Source of the DNA: Algihabitans sp965233705
Lineage (GTDB): Bacteria > Pseudomonadota > Alphaproteobacteria > Kiloniellales > DSM-21159
Length of the DNA stretch: 64,000 nt
Assembly (NCBI GenBank): GCA_965233705.1
Contig: CBDDTF010000003.1
Location: 1,488,001 to 1,552,000 of the forward strand
Direction: 5' to 3'
Shown piece by piece: positions 34,748 to 44,001 of the stretch. A program made the position numbers and the translations under genes. Position 1 is the stretch's first letter. The number at the start of each line of letters is the position of its first letter. The notes under the pieces were generated by a model. The model was not told where the DNA came from, did not search any database, and worked only from the letters and a program-made list of their open reading frames with translations.

Positions 34748-35873
34748 AACCTCGATCGGCGGCGCCGGCGTCCTCCCAGAGCGTGCCCAGGCGCTCCGGC
34801 ACCGCCAGGCCGTCGCGCAGAGGGTCCTCCGGCTCGCAGAGAATCTCAGCGCTGCCGCTGTAGTGGGCCTCGCCGGCCACCCGCACGACCGCGCCGGCGG
34901 CGGTCGCCTCGCGCAGCTCGGCCGTGAAGCCGACGCCGCTGAGCCCGCGGACCTCGCGCCGCGCCCCGACCTCGATCCGCCCGCGCGCCAGATCGAGCGC
35001 CATGCGCGCGGTGGCGCCGGAGCCGGTGGCCGAGCGGTCCACCTGCCCGCCGCCGAAGACGCAGAGGTTGTAGGTCGGCGCGGGGCTGTCGGGCGGCACG
35101 TCGTCGGTCAGGATGGTGCCGTAGAGGAAGCCGAGGTCCGGCGCGGCCGGGTGGCGGATGGCAAGCTGCGCGCGGCCCGCACGGGTGATGCGGCGGCCCG
35201 CCTGGACGAGCTGCTCGTAAGGCGTCTCGCGCAGATCGAGGCCGAGGCGCGAGGCCGGCAGCACCGCGTAGAAGGCGCCGCCATAGGGCACGTCGACCAG
35301 CACCCGGCCGAGGCCCTCGACCTCCAGCGGCTGGTCGAGCAGCTCGGCGAAGGCCGGCACGCTGTCGAAGGCGACCCGCCCGACACGGCCCTGTGCGTCG
35401 ACCGCGGCCCGCACGGTCACCGGGCCGCAGGGGCACTCCAGCACGAAGGCGGTCTCCGGCGCCCGCGCCGGCACCAGCCCCTGGTCCAGCACCCAGCGGC
35501 CCAGCGCGATGGTGGCGTGGCCGCACATGGTGCTGTACCCCTCGCAGTGGGTGAAGAGCACGGCCAGCGCCGCCTCGGGCAGCTCGCTCTCCGTCGGCCA
35601 GACGCCGTACATCTCGGGGTGACCGCGCGGCTCCAGCATCAGCCGGCGGCGCACGTGATCCAGCTCGGCGCGGGCGTAGCGGCGCTTCTCCAACAGCGGC
35701 CCCGGCGGCAGCGGCGGCACGCCGCCGGTGAAGATCCGCACCGGCTCGCCGGCGGTGTGCATGTCGGTGACGCGGTAGCGCGCGGCCTGGCCATCCGCCC
35801 CGCTCTTGCCCGTTCCCGTGCCGTCGGCTTCGGGGGCCAGGCTGGCAAGGGCCGCGAAATCCGCTCGATCCAT
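34746..35873 (-). CDS. Proline racemase-family trans-3-hydroxy-L-proline dehydratase
   Basis: 375 residues. The first catalytic Cys is present (Cys117 in MCGHATIAL), but the second position reads RSATGSGATA, with Thr in place of Cys. In this family a Cys/Thr pair marks dehydratases (as in human L3HYPDH), while Cys/Cys marks racemases and epimerases. The predicted reaction is dehydration of trans-3-hydroxy-L-proline. The N-terminal about 35 residues are extra and the start is uncertain; family similarity begins at RVTDMHTAGEPVRI. It lies 39 bases downstream of the epimerase gene. Confidence 0.85.
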   Translation of the reverse strand: MDRADFAALASLAPEADGTGTGKSGADGQAARYRVTDMHTAGEPVRIFTGGVPPLPPGPLLEKRRYARAELDHVRRRLMLEPRGHPEMYGVWPTESELPEAALAVLFTHCEGYSTMCGHATIALGRWVLDQGLVPARAPETAFVLECPCGPVTVRAAVDAQGRVGRVAFDSVPAFAELLDQPLEVEGLGRVLVDVPYGGAFYAVLPASRLGLDLRETPYEQLVQAGRRITRAGRAQLAIRHPAAPDLGFLYGTILTDDVPPDSPAPTYNLCVFGGGQVDRSATGSGATARMALDLARGRIEVGARREVRGLSGVGFTAELREATAAGAVVRVAGEAHYSGSAEILCEPEDPLRDGLAVPERLGTLWEDAGAADRG

Positions 35874-35912
35874 GGGGCTCGGTTCCCGAAAGGCTGAGGG
35901 GGAAACAGACGG

Positions 35913-36914
35913 CTAGGCGACGGTGAACCCCTGGGCAAAGGGGTCGCGATCGTCGATGAAGAGGGTGTTGTAGCCGGTCATGCGCGCCCAGCCGGCGATG
36001 CTGGGCCGGATCGCCGCGCGGCCGCCCACCGTCGTCTCGCCCTCGATGCAGCCGTCGAAGAGGCTGCCGATGATGCTCTCGTGCACGAAGGCGTCACCGC
36101 TGCGCAGCCGCCCCTTGGCGTGGAGCTGGGCCATGCGCGCCGAGGTGCCGGTACCGCAGGGCGAGCGGTCGATCGCCTTCTCGCCATAGAAGACGGCGTT
36201 GCGCGCGTCGGCGCGCGGCTGCCGCGCCGGGCCGGTCCACATCACGTGGCTGATGCCGCGGATCGTCGGATCCTCGGGGTGCATCGGCTCCAGGATCTCG
36301 CGCAGCCGCGCGCGCACCACCGGCGACAGCGCGACGATCTGGTCGGCGCTCAGGGCGTCCAGCCCCGCGAAGCCCGGCTGCGGGTCGAAGATGGCGTAGT
36401 AGTTGCCGCCGTAGGCCACGTCGCAGCGCAGCCGGCCGAGCCCCGGCACCTCCACTTCCACGTCCTCCGCCTCCAGGAAGGCCGGCACGTTGAACAGGCG
36501 CACGGACTCCACATAGCGGCCCTCCTGGGCGTAGGTCACGCCGACCGGGCCGGCCGGCGTATCCAGGCGCAGCCGCCCCGCCTCGCGCGGGGTGACGAAG
36601 CCCTCCTCCAGCGCCAGCGTGACCGTGCCAATGGTGCCGTGACCGCACATCGGCAGGCAGCCGGAGGTCTCGATGAACAGCACGCCGACGTCGCAGTCGG
36701 GCCGCGTCGCCGGGTAGAGAATGGCCCCCGACATCATGTCGTGGCCGCGCGGCTCGAACATCAGGCCCCGGCGCACCCAGTCGTGCTCGGCCAGGAAGTG
36801 GCGGCGCACCTCGCTCATCGTCGTGCCGCGCGGCGGCGGCGCCCCGCCCGCCACCAGGCGCACCGGGTTGCCGCAGGTATGGCCGTCGACGCACAGGAAG
36901 GTGTGGCGTGCCAT
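35913..36914 (-). CDS. 4-hydroxyproline 2-epimerase
   Basis: 333 residues, proline racemase family. Both catalytic cysteines are present: Cys90 in PMCGHGT and Cys253 in SPCGTGTSA, as in hydroxyproline epimerases that turn trans-4-hydroxy-L-proline into the cis-D isomer. The N-terminus FLCVDGHTCGNPVRLVAGG is typical. The oxidase and deaminase downstream complete the route towards 2-oxoglutarate semialdehyde; the final dehydrogenase is not in the window. Confidence 0.9.
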   Translation of the reverse strand: MARHTFLCVDGHTCGNPVRLVAGGAPPPRGTTMSEVRRHFLAEHDWVRRGLMFEPRGHDMMSGAILYPATRPDCDVGVLFIETSGCLPMCGHGTIGTVTLALEEGFVTPREAGRLRLDTPAGPVGVTYAQEGRYVESVRLFNVPAFLEAEDVEVEVPGLGRLRCDVAYGGNYYAIFDPQPGFAGLDALSADQIVALSPVVRARLREILEPMHPEDPTIRGISHVMWTGPARQPRADARNAVFYGEKAIDRSPCGTGTSARMAQLHAKGRLRSGDAFVHESIIGSLFDGCIEGETTVGGRAAIRPSIAGWARMTGYNTLFIDDRDPFAQGFTVA

Positions 36915-36970
36915 CTCGGTCTCGCCAGGAGAGGTCCAGCGGGCGCCGCAATCGCGACTTGGCGCGACTG

Positions 36971-36987
36971 CGATATACTGTATAAAG
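36971..36987. promoter_or_regulatory. Candidate GntR operator between epimerase and gntR
   Basis: A perfect 11-base palindrome TATACTGTATA (36974-36984) lies in the only AT-rich part of the divergent spacer. FCD-type GntR proteins commonly bind TGTATA-containing palindromes. It could control both the catabolic operon and the regulator itself. Confidence 0.55.
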
Positions 36988-37056
36988 TACCGGCTGCCGG
37001 GTGGCCCGTCAACGGAGCCGGCCGCGCGGGAGCGGATTGCTGGAGGGGGGCGAAGC

Positions 37057-37800
37057 ATGGCCGCCTCGCCGTCGAAAACGGCGCGCAAGCATGCCCAGAC
37101 ACCAAGGGTGGCGCCGGCGCCGAAACCCGGCTCGATCGTCCGCCGCACCCTGGCGGCCGAGCTGACCGACCGGCTGCGCGAGCGCATCCTCAACCTGGAG
37201 ATCGCCGAGGGCGCCCAGCTCCGCCAGGACTGGCTGGCCTCGGAGTTCGGGGTCAGCCGCATTCCGGTCCGCGAGGCGCTGCTGCAGCTCGAGGGCGAAG
37301 GGCTGGTCACCCAGACGGCGCACAAGGGCTACACGGTGACGGTCCTCTCGCTGGAGGAGATCGCCGAGGAGTTCGACCTGCGCGCCCTGCTGGAAACCGA
37401 CCTGCTGAACCGCGCCCTGCCGCGCATGACCGAGGCCGATCTGGCGGCGGCGCGCGAGGTGGTCGAGGCCTTCGACCGGGTGCTGGCCAAGGGCGCGGCC
37501 GAGGAGACCTGGGGCAAGCTGAACTGGCGCCTGCACGCCGCGCTCTACGCCCCGGCGCAGCGCCCGCGCAGCCTGCGCATCCTGCAGAACCTGCACCGCA
37601 GCGCCGACCGCTATCTGCGCCTGCAGCTCAAGCTGACCCAGCGCAGCAACGCGCGCGCACGCGCGGAGCACCGCCGCCTGGTCGAGCTCTGCGCCGCACG
37701 CGATCAGGCCGAGGCCAGCCGCCTGCTGCAGGAGCACATCCTCACCGCCCGCGACGAGCTGGTCAGCTTCGTCGCCCGGCGCCGCGCCGAGGCCGGCTGA
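37057..37800 (+). CDS. GntR-family (FCD) transcriptional regulator
   Basis: 247 residues. After a basic 30-residue tail comes the winged helix (about 35-95), with LRQDWLASEFGVSRIPVREALLQ as the recognition region, then an all-helical FCD ligand domain with conserved Asp/His positions (LLETDLLNRAL; NWRLHAALY). It has a strong TGGAGGGG ribosome site. It is divergent from the hydroxyproline genes and is probably their ligand-responsive repressor. Confidence 0.92.
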   Translation: MAASPSKTARKHAQTPRVAPAPKPGSIVRRTLAAELTDRLRERILNLEIAEGAQLRQDWLASEFGVSRIPVREALLQLEGEGLVTQTAHKGYTVTVLSLEEIAEEFDLRALLETDLLNRALPRMTEADLAAAREVVEAFDRVLAKGAAEETWGKLNWRLHAALYAPAQRPRSLRILQNLHRSADRYLRLQLKLTQRSNARARAEHRRLVELCAARDQAEASRLLQEHILTARDELVSFVARRRAEAG

Positions 37801-38256
37801 GCGCCCGCCCCGCGAAGTGACGGGGCGCGGGACGGGGCGCGGGACGGGGCGCGGGACCGCCTTATTGTATATGGTATTCGCGCCAGCGGCCGCGCGCGCG
37901 GCGCGATGCTGCCCCCTCTGCCCACCGCCGCCGGGGTCGCCGCCGGAGTTGCCGCCGGGAATGCCGCCAGGACCGCCGCCGGTAGGCCGCTCGTCCGCCT
38001 CCGCCCGAGAGCCGCGCGTCAGGCGGCTCCGGCCCCCGCGCCCGCCCCGGCGCAGGCGGCGACTGGGGCAGGCGCCGACTGGGGCGGGCGGCGGCTGGGG
38101 CGGGCGGCGGCTGGGGCGGGCGGCGGCTGGGGCGGGCGGCGGCGCTCATTGATCGATCTCAAGGTTGGGCCGGGCCAAGCCCCCTAGAGTGCCCGACAGC
38201 GGTCGCAGGCGCGACGGCGTGATCTCCGCCTTGCGCCGAACCGGTTGGAGTGCCTC
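37801..38256. other. Gene-poor spacer with GC-rich minisatellites before the ATPase operon
   Basis: About 455 bases with no convincing gene; open frames are Pro/Arg/Gly low complexity. It holds a 12-bp repeat (GACGGGGCGCGG, three units, 37819-37854) and a TTGTATATGGTAT operator-like site at 37865-37877. Near 38088-38143 there is a 16-bp repeat (GGCGGCTGGGGCGGGC, about three units). The fragment CTAGAGTGCCCGAC at 38187 resembles the edge of the hairpin repeats. The ATPase promoter must be in its right half, but I see no clear boxes. Confidence 0.6.
38088..38143. repeat. 16-bp GC-rich tandem repeat
   Basis: About three and a half units of GGCGGCTGGGGCGGGC with hardly any variation. G-runs spaced this way could form a G-quadruplex. 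The period is not a multiple of three, which argues against coding. Confidence 0.85.
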
Positions 38257-39804
<1,548 letters not shown>

Positions 39805-39853
39805 GCCGCGCCATGACCGCCGCCGCCCCCCGCCCGGATGCCAGGAACGCCCC

Positions 39854-40294
39854 ATGCGCCTGAAGGTTCTGCTGCCCATGGAGGTACTGGTCGACCGGCC
39901 GGTCGCCAAGGTCGTGGCCGAGGCCGAGAACGGCGCCTTCGGCATCCTGCCGCGCCACATCGACTTCGTCGCGGCGCTGGCGCCGGGCATCCTACTGTAC
40001 GAGACGGCCGGCGAGGGCGGCGCGACGCCGGGGGACGCGGGCGCCGGGCAGCGCTCGGCGCCCCGCCTCGAACGCTATCTGGCCATCGACGCCGGCATCC
40101 TGGTCAAGTGCGGCGCGGAGGTGCTGGTGTCGGTGCGCAGCGCCGTGCCCGGCGACGATCTGGAGACGCTGCGCCAGACCGTGCGCCAGCGCTTCCTCGA
40201 GCTCGACGAGCGCGAACGCGCCTCGCGCGTCGCGCTGGCGCGCCTGGAGGCCGGGGTGGTGCGCCGCTTCATCGAGCTGCAGGAGCGTGGCTGA
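39854..40294 (+). CDS. atpC: N-type ATP synthase epsilon subunit
   Basis: 146 residues. The N-terminal beta-sandwich (LKVLLPMEVLVDRPVAKVVAEAENGAFG, then PRHIDFVAALAPGIL) is typical of N-ATPase epsilon. A loop insert of about 15 residues follows, then a C-terminal helical region. It couples the catalytic head to the rotor. AGGAA lies seven bases before the ATG. Its stop overlaps the atpQ start (TGATG). Confidence 0.9.
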   Translation: MRLKVLLPMEVLVDRPVAKVVAEAENGAFGILPRHIDFVAALAPGILLYETAGEGGATPGDAGAGQRSAPRLERYLAIDAGILVKCGAEVLVSVRSAVPGDDLETLRQTVRQRFLELDERERASRVALARLEAGVVRRFIELQERG

Positions 40295-40623
40295 TGGCCG
40301 AGCGGCCTCGCACATCCGCGCCGCCCCCCGCACCGCCGCCGCGCCGCGGCCGGGACCGCGGCGAGGAGATCGGCCGCAAGGCGGCGCGCAAGCTGAAGGC
40401 GCGCGGCGAGCGCGGCCGCGTCGTCTGGTTCGGGCTCGGCATGTTCGGCCTGGTCGGCTGGTCGGTCGCCCTGCCCACCCTGCTGGCCATCGCGCTCGGG
40501 GTCTGGCTGGACACGCAGTTCCCGGGGCGCATTTCCTGAACCCTGACCCTGTTGTTCGTCGGCGTGCTGCTTGGCTGTCTCAACGCCTGGTACTGGGTCA
40601 AGCGGGAGAGCCCCGATGAATGA
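40294..40623 (+). pseudogene. atpQ: N-type ATPase subunit AtpQ interrupted by an in-frame TGA
   Basis: The frame starts right at the atpC stop and encodes an Arg/Pro-rich N-terminus and the first membrane helix (VWFGLGMFGLVGWSVALP, then LLAIALGVWLD). It meets TGA at 40537-40539 after 81 residues. In the same frame the next codons read TLTLLFVGVLLGCLNAWYWV, the second helix of AtpQ, and end at TGA 40621-40623, overlapping the antiporter start by eight bases. Family members have Trp before TLTL, so TGG changed to TGA is the simple explanation. The short product would lack helix two. Nonsense mutation, read-through or a sequencing error cannot be told apart here. Confidence 0.82.
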
Positions 40624-41836
40624 GGCGGCCTCCCCCTACGCCTTCGCGCTGCTGGTCATCGGCCTGGTCGCCGTGGCCTCGACGCTCCTGCGCAGCGGGC
40701 TGGAGCGGATCGGCCTGGCCGACGTCGTCGGCTATATCGCCATCGGCCTGCTGCTCAAGGCGGCCGACTCCCAGCTCGCCTTCCTCTCGCGCCAGGTGGA
40801 GCACGGCCTCGACACCCTGGCGGCGGCCGGCGTGGTGCTGCTGCTGTTCCGGGTCGGCCTGGAGAGCAACCCGCGCAAGCTGATGCGCCAGCTCCCGCGT
40901 GCGAGCTTCGCCTTCCTCGGCAACCTCGCCGCCAGCGCCGGCCTGGGCTACCTGGCGGTGCGCTACGCCCTCGGCGGCACGGTGGTCCAGGCGCTCTTCG
41001 TGGCGGTCAGCCTGGCCGCGACCAGCGTCGGGGTGTCCCTGGCCGTCTGGCGCGAGGCCGACGCCGTGGACAGCGACGACGGCGCCCTGCTGCTCGACCT
41101 CGCGGAGCTCGACGACGTGGCCGCCGTGCTGCTGCTCGCCCTGCTGCTCTCCCTCGCTCCGGTGCTCTATGCCGCCGGCGGTGCCGGCCAGATGCCGGAG
41201 GCCGCGGGCGTGGCGGCCTACCTGCTGGCCAAGCTGGCGGCCTTCGGCGCCGCCTGCCTGCTCTTCGCGCGCTATGCCGAGGGCCGCCTGACCCGCTGGC
41301 TGACCCGCTGCGCCGGCCGGACCGTGACCATCGTGCCGATCGCCGGGCTCGCCCTGGTGGTGGCGGCATTGGCCGATGCCCTCGGTTTTTCGCTGGCCAT
41401 CGGCGCGCTGCTCGGCGGCCTGGCCTTCAGCCGCGACCCGGCGCGGGTGCGCCTCGACCATGCCTTCGAGACGCTCTATCGCTTCTTCGTCCCCTTCTTC
41501 TTCGTCGGCATCGGCCTCGACGTGGCGCTCGGCGCGTTGCCCGCCGCGGTCGGGCTCGGCAGCCTGCTGCTGGCGGTGGCGATCCTCGGCAAGGTGGCGG
41601 GGACGGCGCTGCCGCTGCTGGCCACGGGCGGCAGCGCCCTGCTGATCGGCGTGAGCATGGTGCCGCGCGCCGAGATCGCCCTGATCGTCATGGAGCGCGG
41701 CCGCGCGCTCGGCGCCTGGGCCGTGCCGGACACGCTCTACGGCGCCATGGTCTTCACCGCGCTGGGCACCTGCCTGCTGACCCCGCCGGTGGTGCGCTAT
41801 CTACTGCGCCGCCAAGGGGGAAAGGAGCCGTCTTGA
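40616..41836 (+). CDS. Cation:proton antiporter (CPA2 type) inside the N-ATPase operon
   Basis: 406 residues with about 12-13 hydrophobic segments, CPA2/KefB-like membrane domain (GLADVVGYIAIGLLLKA, VLLLFRVGLESNP, the acidic pair in LLLDLAELDDVAAVLLL, and GLAFSRDPARVRLDHAFE). No C-terminal RCK/TrkA domain follows, so it is only the exchanger. It lies between atpQ and atpR with overlaps on both sides, so it is co-translated with the ATPase. The ion is not readable from sequence; Na+ or K+ against H+ is likely. A functional link with the rotary pump is inferred from the operon. Confidence 0.9.
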   Translation: MNEAASPYAFALLVIGLVAVASTLLRSGLERIGLADVVGYIAIGLLLKAADSQLAFLSRQVEHGLDTLAAAGVVLLLFRVGLESNPRKLMRQLPRASFAFLGNLAASAGLGYLAVRYALGGTVVQALFVAVSLAATSVGVSLAVWREADAVDSDDGALLLDLAELDDVAAVLLLALLLSLAPVLYAAGGAGQMPEAAGVAAYLLAKLAAFGAACLLFARYAEGRLTRWLTRCAGRTVTIVPIAGLALVVAALADALGFSLAIGALLGGLAFSRDPARVRLDHAFETLYRFFVPFFFVGIGLDVALGALPAAVGLGSLLLAVAILGKVAGTALPLLATGGSALLIGVSMVPRAEIALIVMERGRALGAWAVPDTLYGAMVFTALGTCLLTPPVVRYLLRRQGGKEPS

Positions 41837-42132
41837 CCCTCGATCCCCTCGCCCTTGCCACCGCCCTGGCGCTCGGCTTTCTCGCGGGTCTGGCCTATCT
41901 CGGCCTGCTGTGGGCCTCGCTGCGCGGGCTGGCCCGCTCCGCCCGGCCGTGGCTCCGCCTGGGTGGCGGCGCGGCGCTGCGGCTGGGGCTGCTGCTCGGC
42001 GCCCTCTACCTGATCGCCGACGGCCAGCCCGAGCGTTTGCTGGCCGCCCTGCTCGGCGTCCTCACCGCGCGCCTGCTCGCCACCCGGCTGATGGCGCCGC
42101 CGCGCGCGGCGGCCGGCCCGGGCGGGGCCTGA
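41833..42132 (+). CDS. atpR: N-type ATPase subunit AtpR
   Basis: 99 residues with three hydrophobic stretches (ALATALALGFLAGLAYLGLLW; AALRLGLLLGALYLI; AALLGVLTARLL), matching the small AtpR protein found only in N-ATPase operons. It starts at TTG 41833, overlapping the antiporter stop, with AAAGGAG upstream. Its exact role is unknown in the family; it may help assemble the c-ring. Confidence 0.85.
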   Translation: MTLDPLALATALALGFLAGLAYLGLLWASLRGLARSARPWLRLGGGAALRLGLLLGALYLIADGQPERLLAALLGVLTARLLATRLMAPPRAAAGPGGA

Positions 42133-42143
42133 GGGGCCGGACC

Positions 42144-42902
42144 ATGGAAATCTCGCCGGATCAGGTCGTCTTCTGGCAGCTCGGGCCGGTCGCGCTCAAC
42201 GCCACGCTGGTCTTCACCTGGGCGGTGATGGCACTGCTGGCGCTCATCGCCCGCATCGTCACCTGGCGGCTGTCGGACGGCGAGCGCGTCTCGCGCTGGC
42301 AGACGCTGCTGGAGGTGCTGGTCACCGGCATGCGCGATCAGATCCGCGAGGTCAGCCAGCAGGACCCGGGGCGCTTCCTGCCCTTCGTGGGCACGCTGTT
42401 CCTCTTCATCGCCACCGCCAACCTGCTGGCCGTGGTGCCGGGCTTTCGCCCGCCCACCGGCTCGCTCTCGACCACCACGGCGCTGGCGCTCTGCGTGCTG
42501 CTCGCCGTACCGCTGTTCGGTGTCGCCGAGCGCGGCCTGGGCGCCTATCTGCGCAAGTACGTCCGGCCGACCTTCTTCATGCTGCCCTTCAACGTGCTGG
42601 GCGAGATCTCGCGCACCGTGGCGCTGGCGATCCGCCTTTACGGCAACGTCATGAGCGGCACGGTGATCGTCGCCATCCTGATCGGCATCGCGCCCTTCTT
42701 CTTTCCCATCGTGATGCAGCTTCTCGGCCTGCTGACCGGCCTGATCCAGGCCTACATCTTCGCCGTGCTGGCCATGGTCTACATCGCCTCGGCGACGCGC
42801 GGCCATAGCGGGGACAGGAACGGCGACGCAACGAACAGCCACGGGACGAACGGCCGCGAGACGAACGGCCGGGCCGAGCCCCGCTCCGATCCCCCCTCCT
42901 GA
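42144..42902 (+). CDS. atpB: N-type ATP synthase subunit a
   Basis: 252 residues, about five to six membrane helices. The essential stator arginine is in VALAIRLYGNVMSG. The N-terminus WQLGPVALNATLVFTW is typical of N-ATPase a subunits. After the last helix (YIFAVLAMVYIASA) an extra 32-residue hydrophilic tail with NGR/TNG repeats follows, unusual for subunit a. It forms the ion half-channels facing the c-ring. Confidence 0.93.
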   Translation: MEISPDQVVFWQLGPVALNATLVFTWAVMALLALIARIVTWRLSDGERVSRWQTLLEVLVTGMRDQIREVSQQDPGRFLPFVGTLFLFIATANLLAVVPGFRPPTGSLSTTTALALCVLLAVPLFGVAERGLGAYLRKYVRPTFFMLPFNVLGEISRTVALAIRLYGNVMSGTVIVAILIGIAPFFFPIVMQLLGLLTGLIQAYIFAVLAMVYIASATRGHSGDRNGDATNSHGTNGRETNGRAEPRSDPPS

Positions 42903-42926
42903 CCCGACACGACAGGGAGTCCGCCC

Positions 42927-43202
42927 ATGGACAGCGCCACCGTCATCGCAGCCGTCTCCATCTTCACCGCCGGCCTGACCATCGCCATCGGCGCGATCGG
43001 CCCGGCGCTGGGCGAGGCCCGGACCGCGGCCCAGGCGCTCAGCGCCATCGCGCAGCAGCCGGACGAGGGCAACCGGATCACCCGCACGCTCTTCGTCAGC
43101 CTGGCGATGATCGAATCGACGGCGATCTACTGCTTTGTCGTCGCGATGATCCTGATCTTCGCCAACCCCTTCTGGAACCTGGTGGCCGGACAAGCCGGCT
43201 GA
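42927..43202 (+). CDS. atpE: N-type ATP synthase subunit c, two-carboxylate site
   Basis: 91 residues, two helices in a hairpin. The ion-binding helix reads LAMIESTAIYC, with Glu63, Ser64 and Thr65. The first helix carries Glu30 in GPALGEART, where sodium-type c subunits such as that of Ilyobacter have Gln. Two carboxylates per site are a feature of N-ATPase c-rings; the Burkholderia ring of this kind was reported, to my knowledge, to be proton-specific with a large stoichiometry. Ion choice here needs testing. Confidence 0.93.
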   Translation: MDSATVIAAVSIFTAGLTIAIGAIGPALGEARTAAQALSAIAQQPDEGNRITRTLFVSLAMIESTAIYCFVVAMILIFANPFWNLVAGQAG

Positions 43203-43209
43203 GGCGACC

Positions 43210-44001
43210 ATGCAGATCGACTGGCTCACGGTCGCCGCGCAGATCGTCAACTTCCTGGTTCTGGTCTGGCTGCTGCAGCGCTTTCTCTACCGCCCGATCA
43301 TGCGCGCCATGCAGCGCCGCGAGCAGCGCATCGCCGCGCGCCTGAACGACGCCGAGGAGCGCAAGCGCCAGGCCGAAGAGGAGGCGCAGCGCTACCGCGA
43401 CCAGCAGGCCGAGCTGGCGCGCGAGCAGGAGCAGCTTCTGGAAGACGCCCGCGCAGAGGCGGCGGCCGAGCGCAAGACCCTGGAGCGCGAGGCACGCGAA
43501 GGGGTCGAGGCGCAGAAGCGGGAGTGGCTCGAGCGGCTGCGCGCCGAGGAGGACAGCTTTCTCGACGATCTGCGCCGGCGCTCGGCGCAGGAGTTCTTCC
43601 TGCTGGCCCGCCAGGCCCTGGCGCACCTTGCCGACGCCGACCTGGAGGCGCAGATGGCGGGCGCCTTCCTGCGCGAGCTCGAGGATCTCGACGACGCGCG
43701 CAAACGGCGGGTCGCCGAAGCCTTCGCCGAGAGCGACGGACCCTTGCGACTGCGCAGCCGCTTCGACCTCTCGCCCGAGGCGAAGGGCCGGATCACCAAG
43801 GCGCTGCGCCGCTGGCTCGGCCGCGAGGCCGAGGTGGACTACGTCAGCGACGCCGAGCTGCTCTGCGGGCTCGAGCTGCAGGTCGGCAGCCAGAGCCTGC
43901 GCTGGAGCCTGGACAGCTACCTCGACGGGCTCGAGGGCGCCGTGCGCAGCCGTCTGGCCAGCCTGGTCGGGGCCGACGAGGCGGAGGAGGCCGCGGGATG
44001 A
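43210..44001 (+). CDS. atpF: N-type ATP synthase subunit b with delta-like C-terminus
   Basis: 263 residues, longer than a normal b (about 160). It has an N-terminal membrane anchor (IVNFLVLVWLLQRFLYRPIM), a long charged coiled coil (about 35-130), then a C-terminal domain. In the last part, LSPEAKGRITKALRRWLGR and LCGLELQVGSQSLRWSLDSY resemble the end of delta subunits. N-ATPase operons lack atpH, and the extended b is thought to stand in for delta. Its stop overlaps the atpA start. Confidence 0.9.
   Translation: MQIDWLTVAAQIVNFLVLVWLLQRFLYRPIMRAMQRREQRIAARLNDAEERKRQAEEEAQRYRDQQAELAREQEQLLEDARAEAAAERKTLEREAREGVEAQKREWLERLRAEEDSFLDDLRRRSAQEFFLLARQALAHLADADLEAQMAGAFLRELEDLDDARKRRVAEAFAESDGPLRLRSRFDLSPEAKGRITKALRRWLGREAEVDYVSDAELLCGLELQVGSQSLRWSLDSYLDGLEGAVRSRLASLVGADEAEEAAG

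Noticed and set aside
37817..38187. Short plus-strand frames downstream of gntR
   Set aside because: Products are Pro/Arg/Gly repeats from GC minisatellites whose 16-bp period is not a multiple of three; no ribosome site of note.
40537..40539. Genome-wide reading of TGA as Trp
   Set aside because: TGA ends many genes in the window at precise operon overlaps, and TGG is used freely for Trp, so only a local event is possible.
40537..40539. Selenocysteine at the atpQ TGA
   Set aside because: The expected residue is Trp, not Cys, and I see no bacterial SECIS-like hairpin just after the codon.
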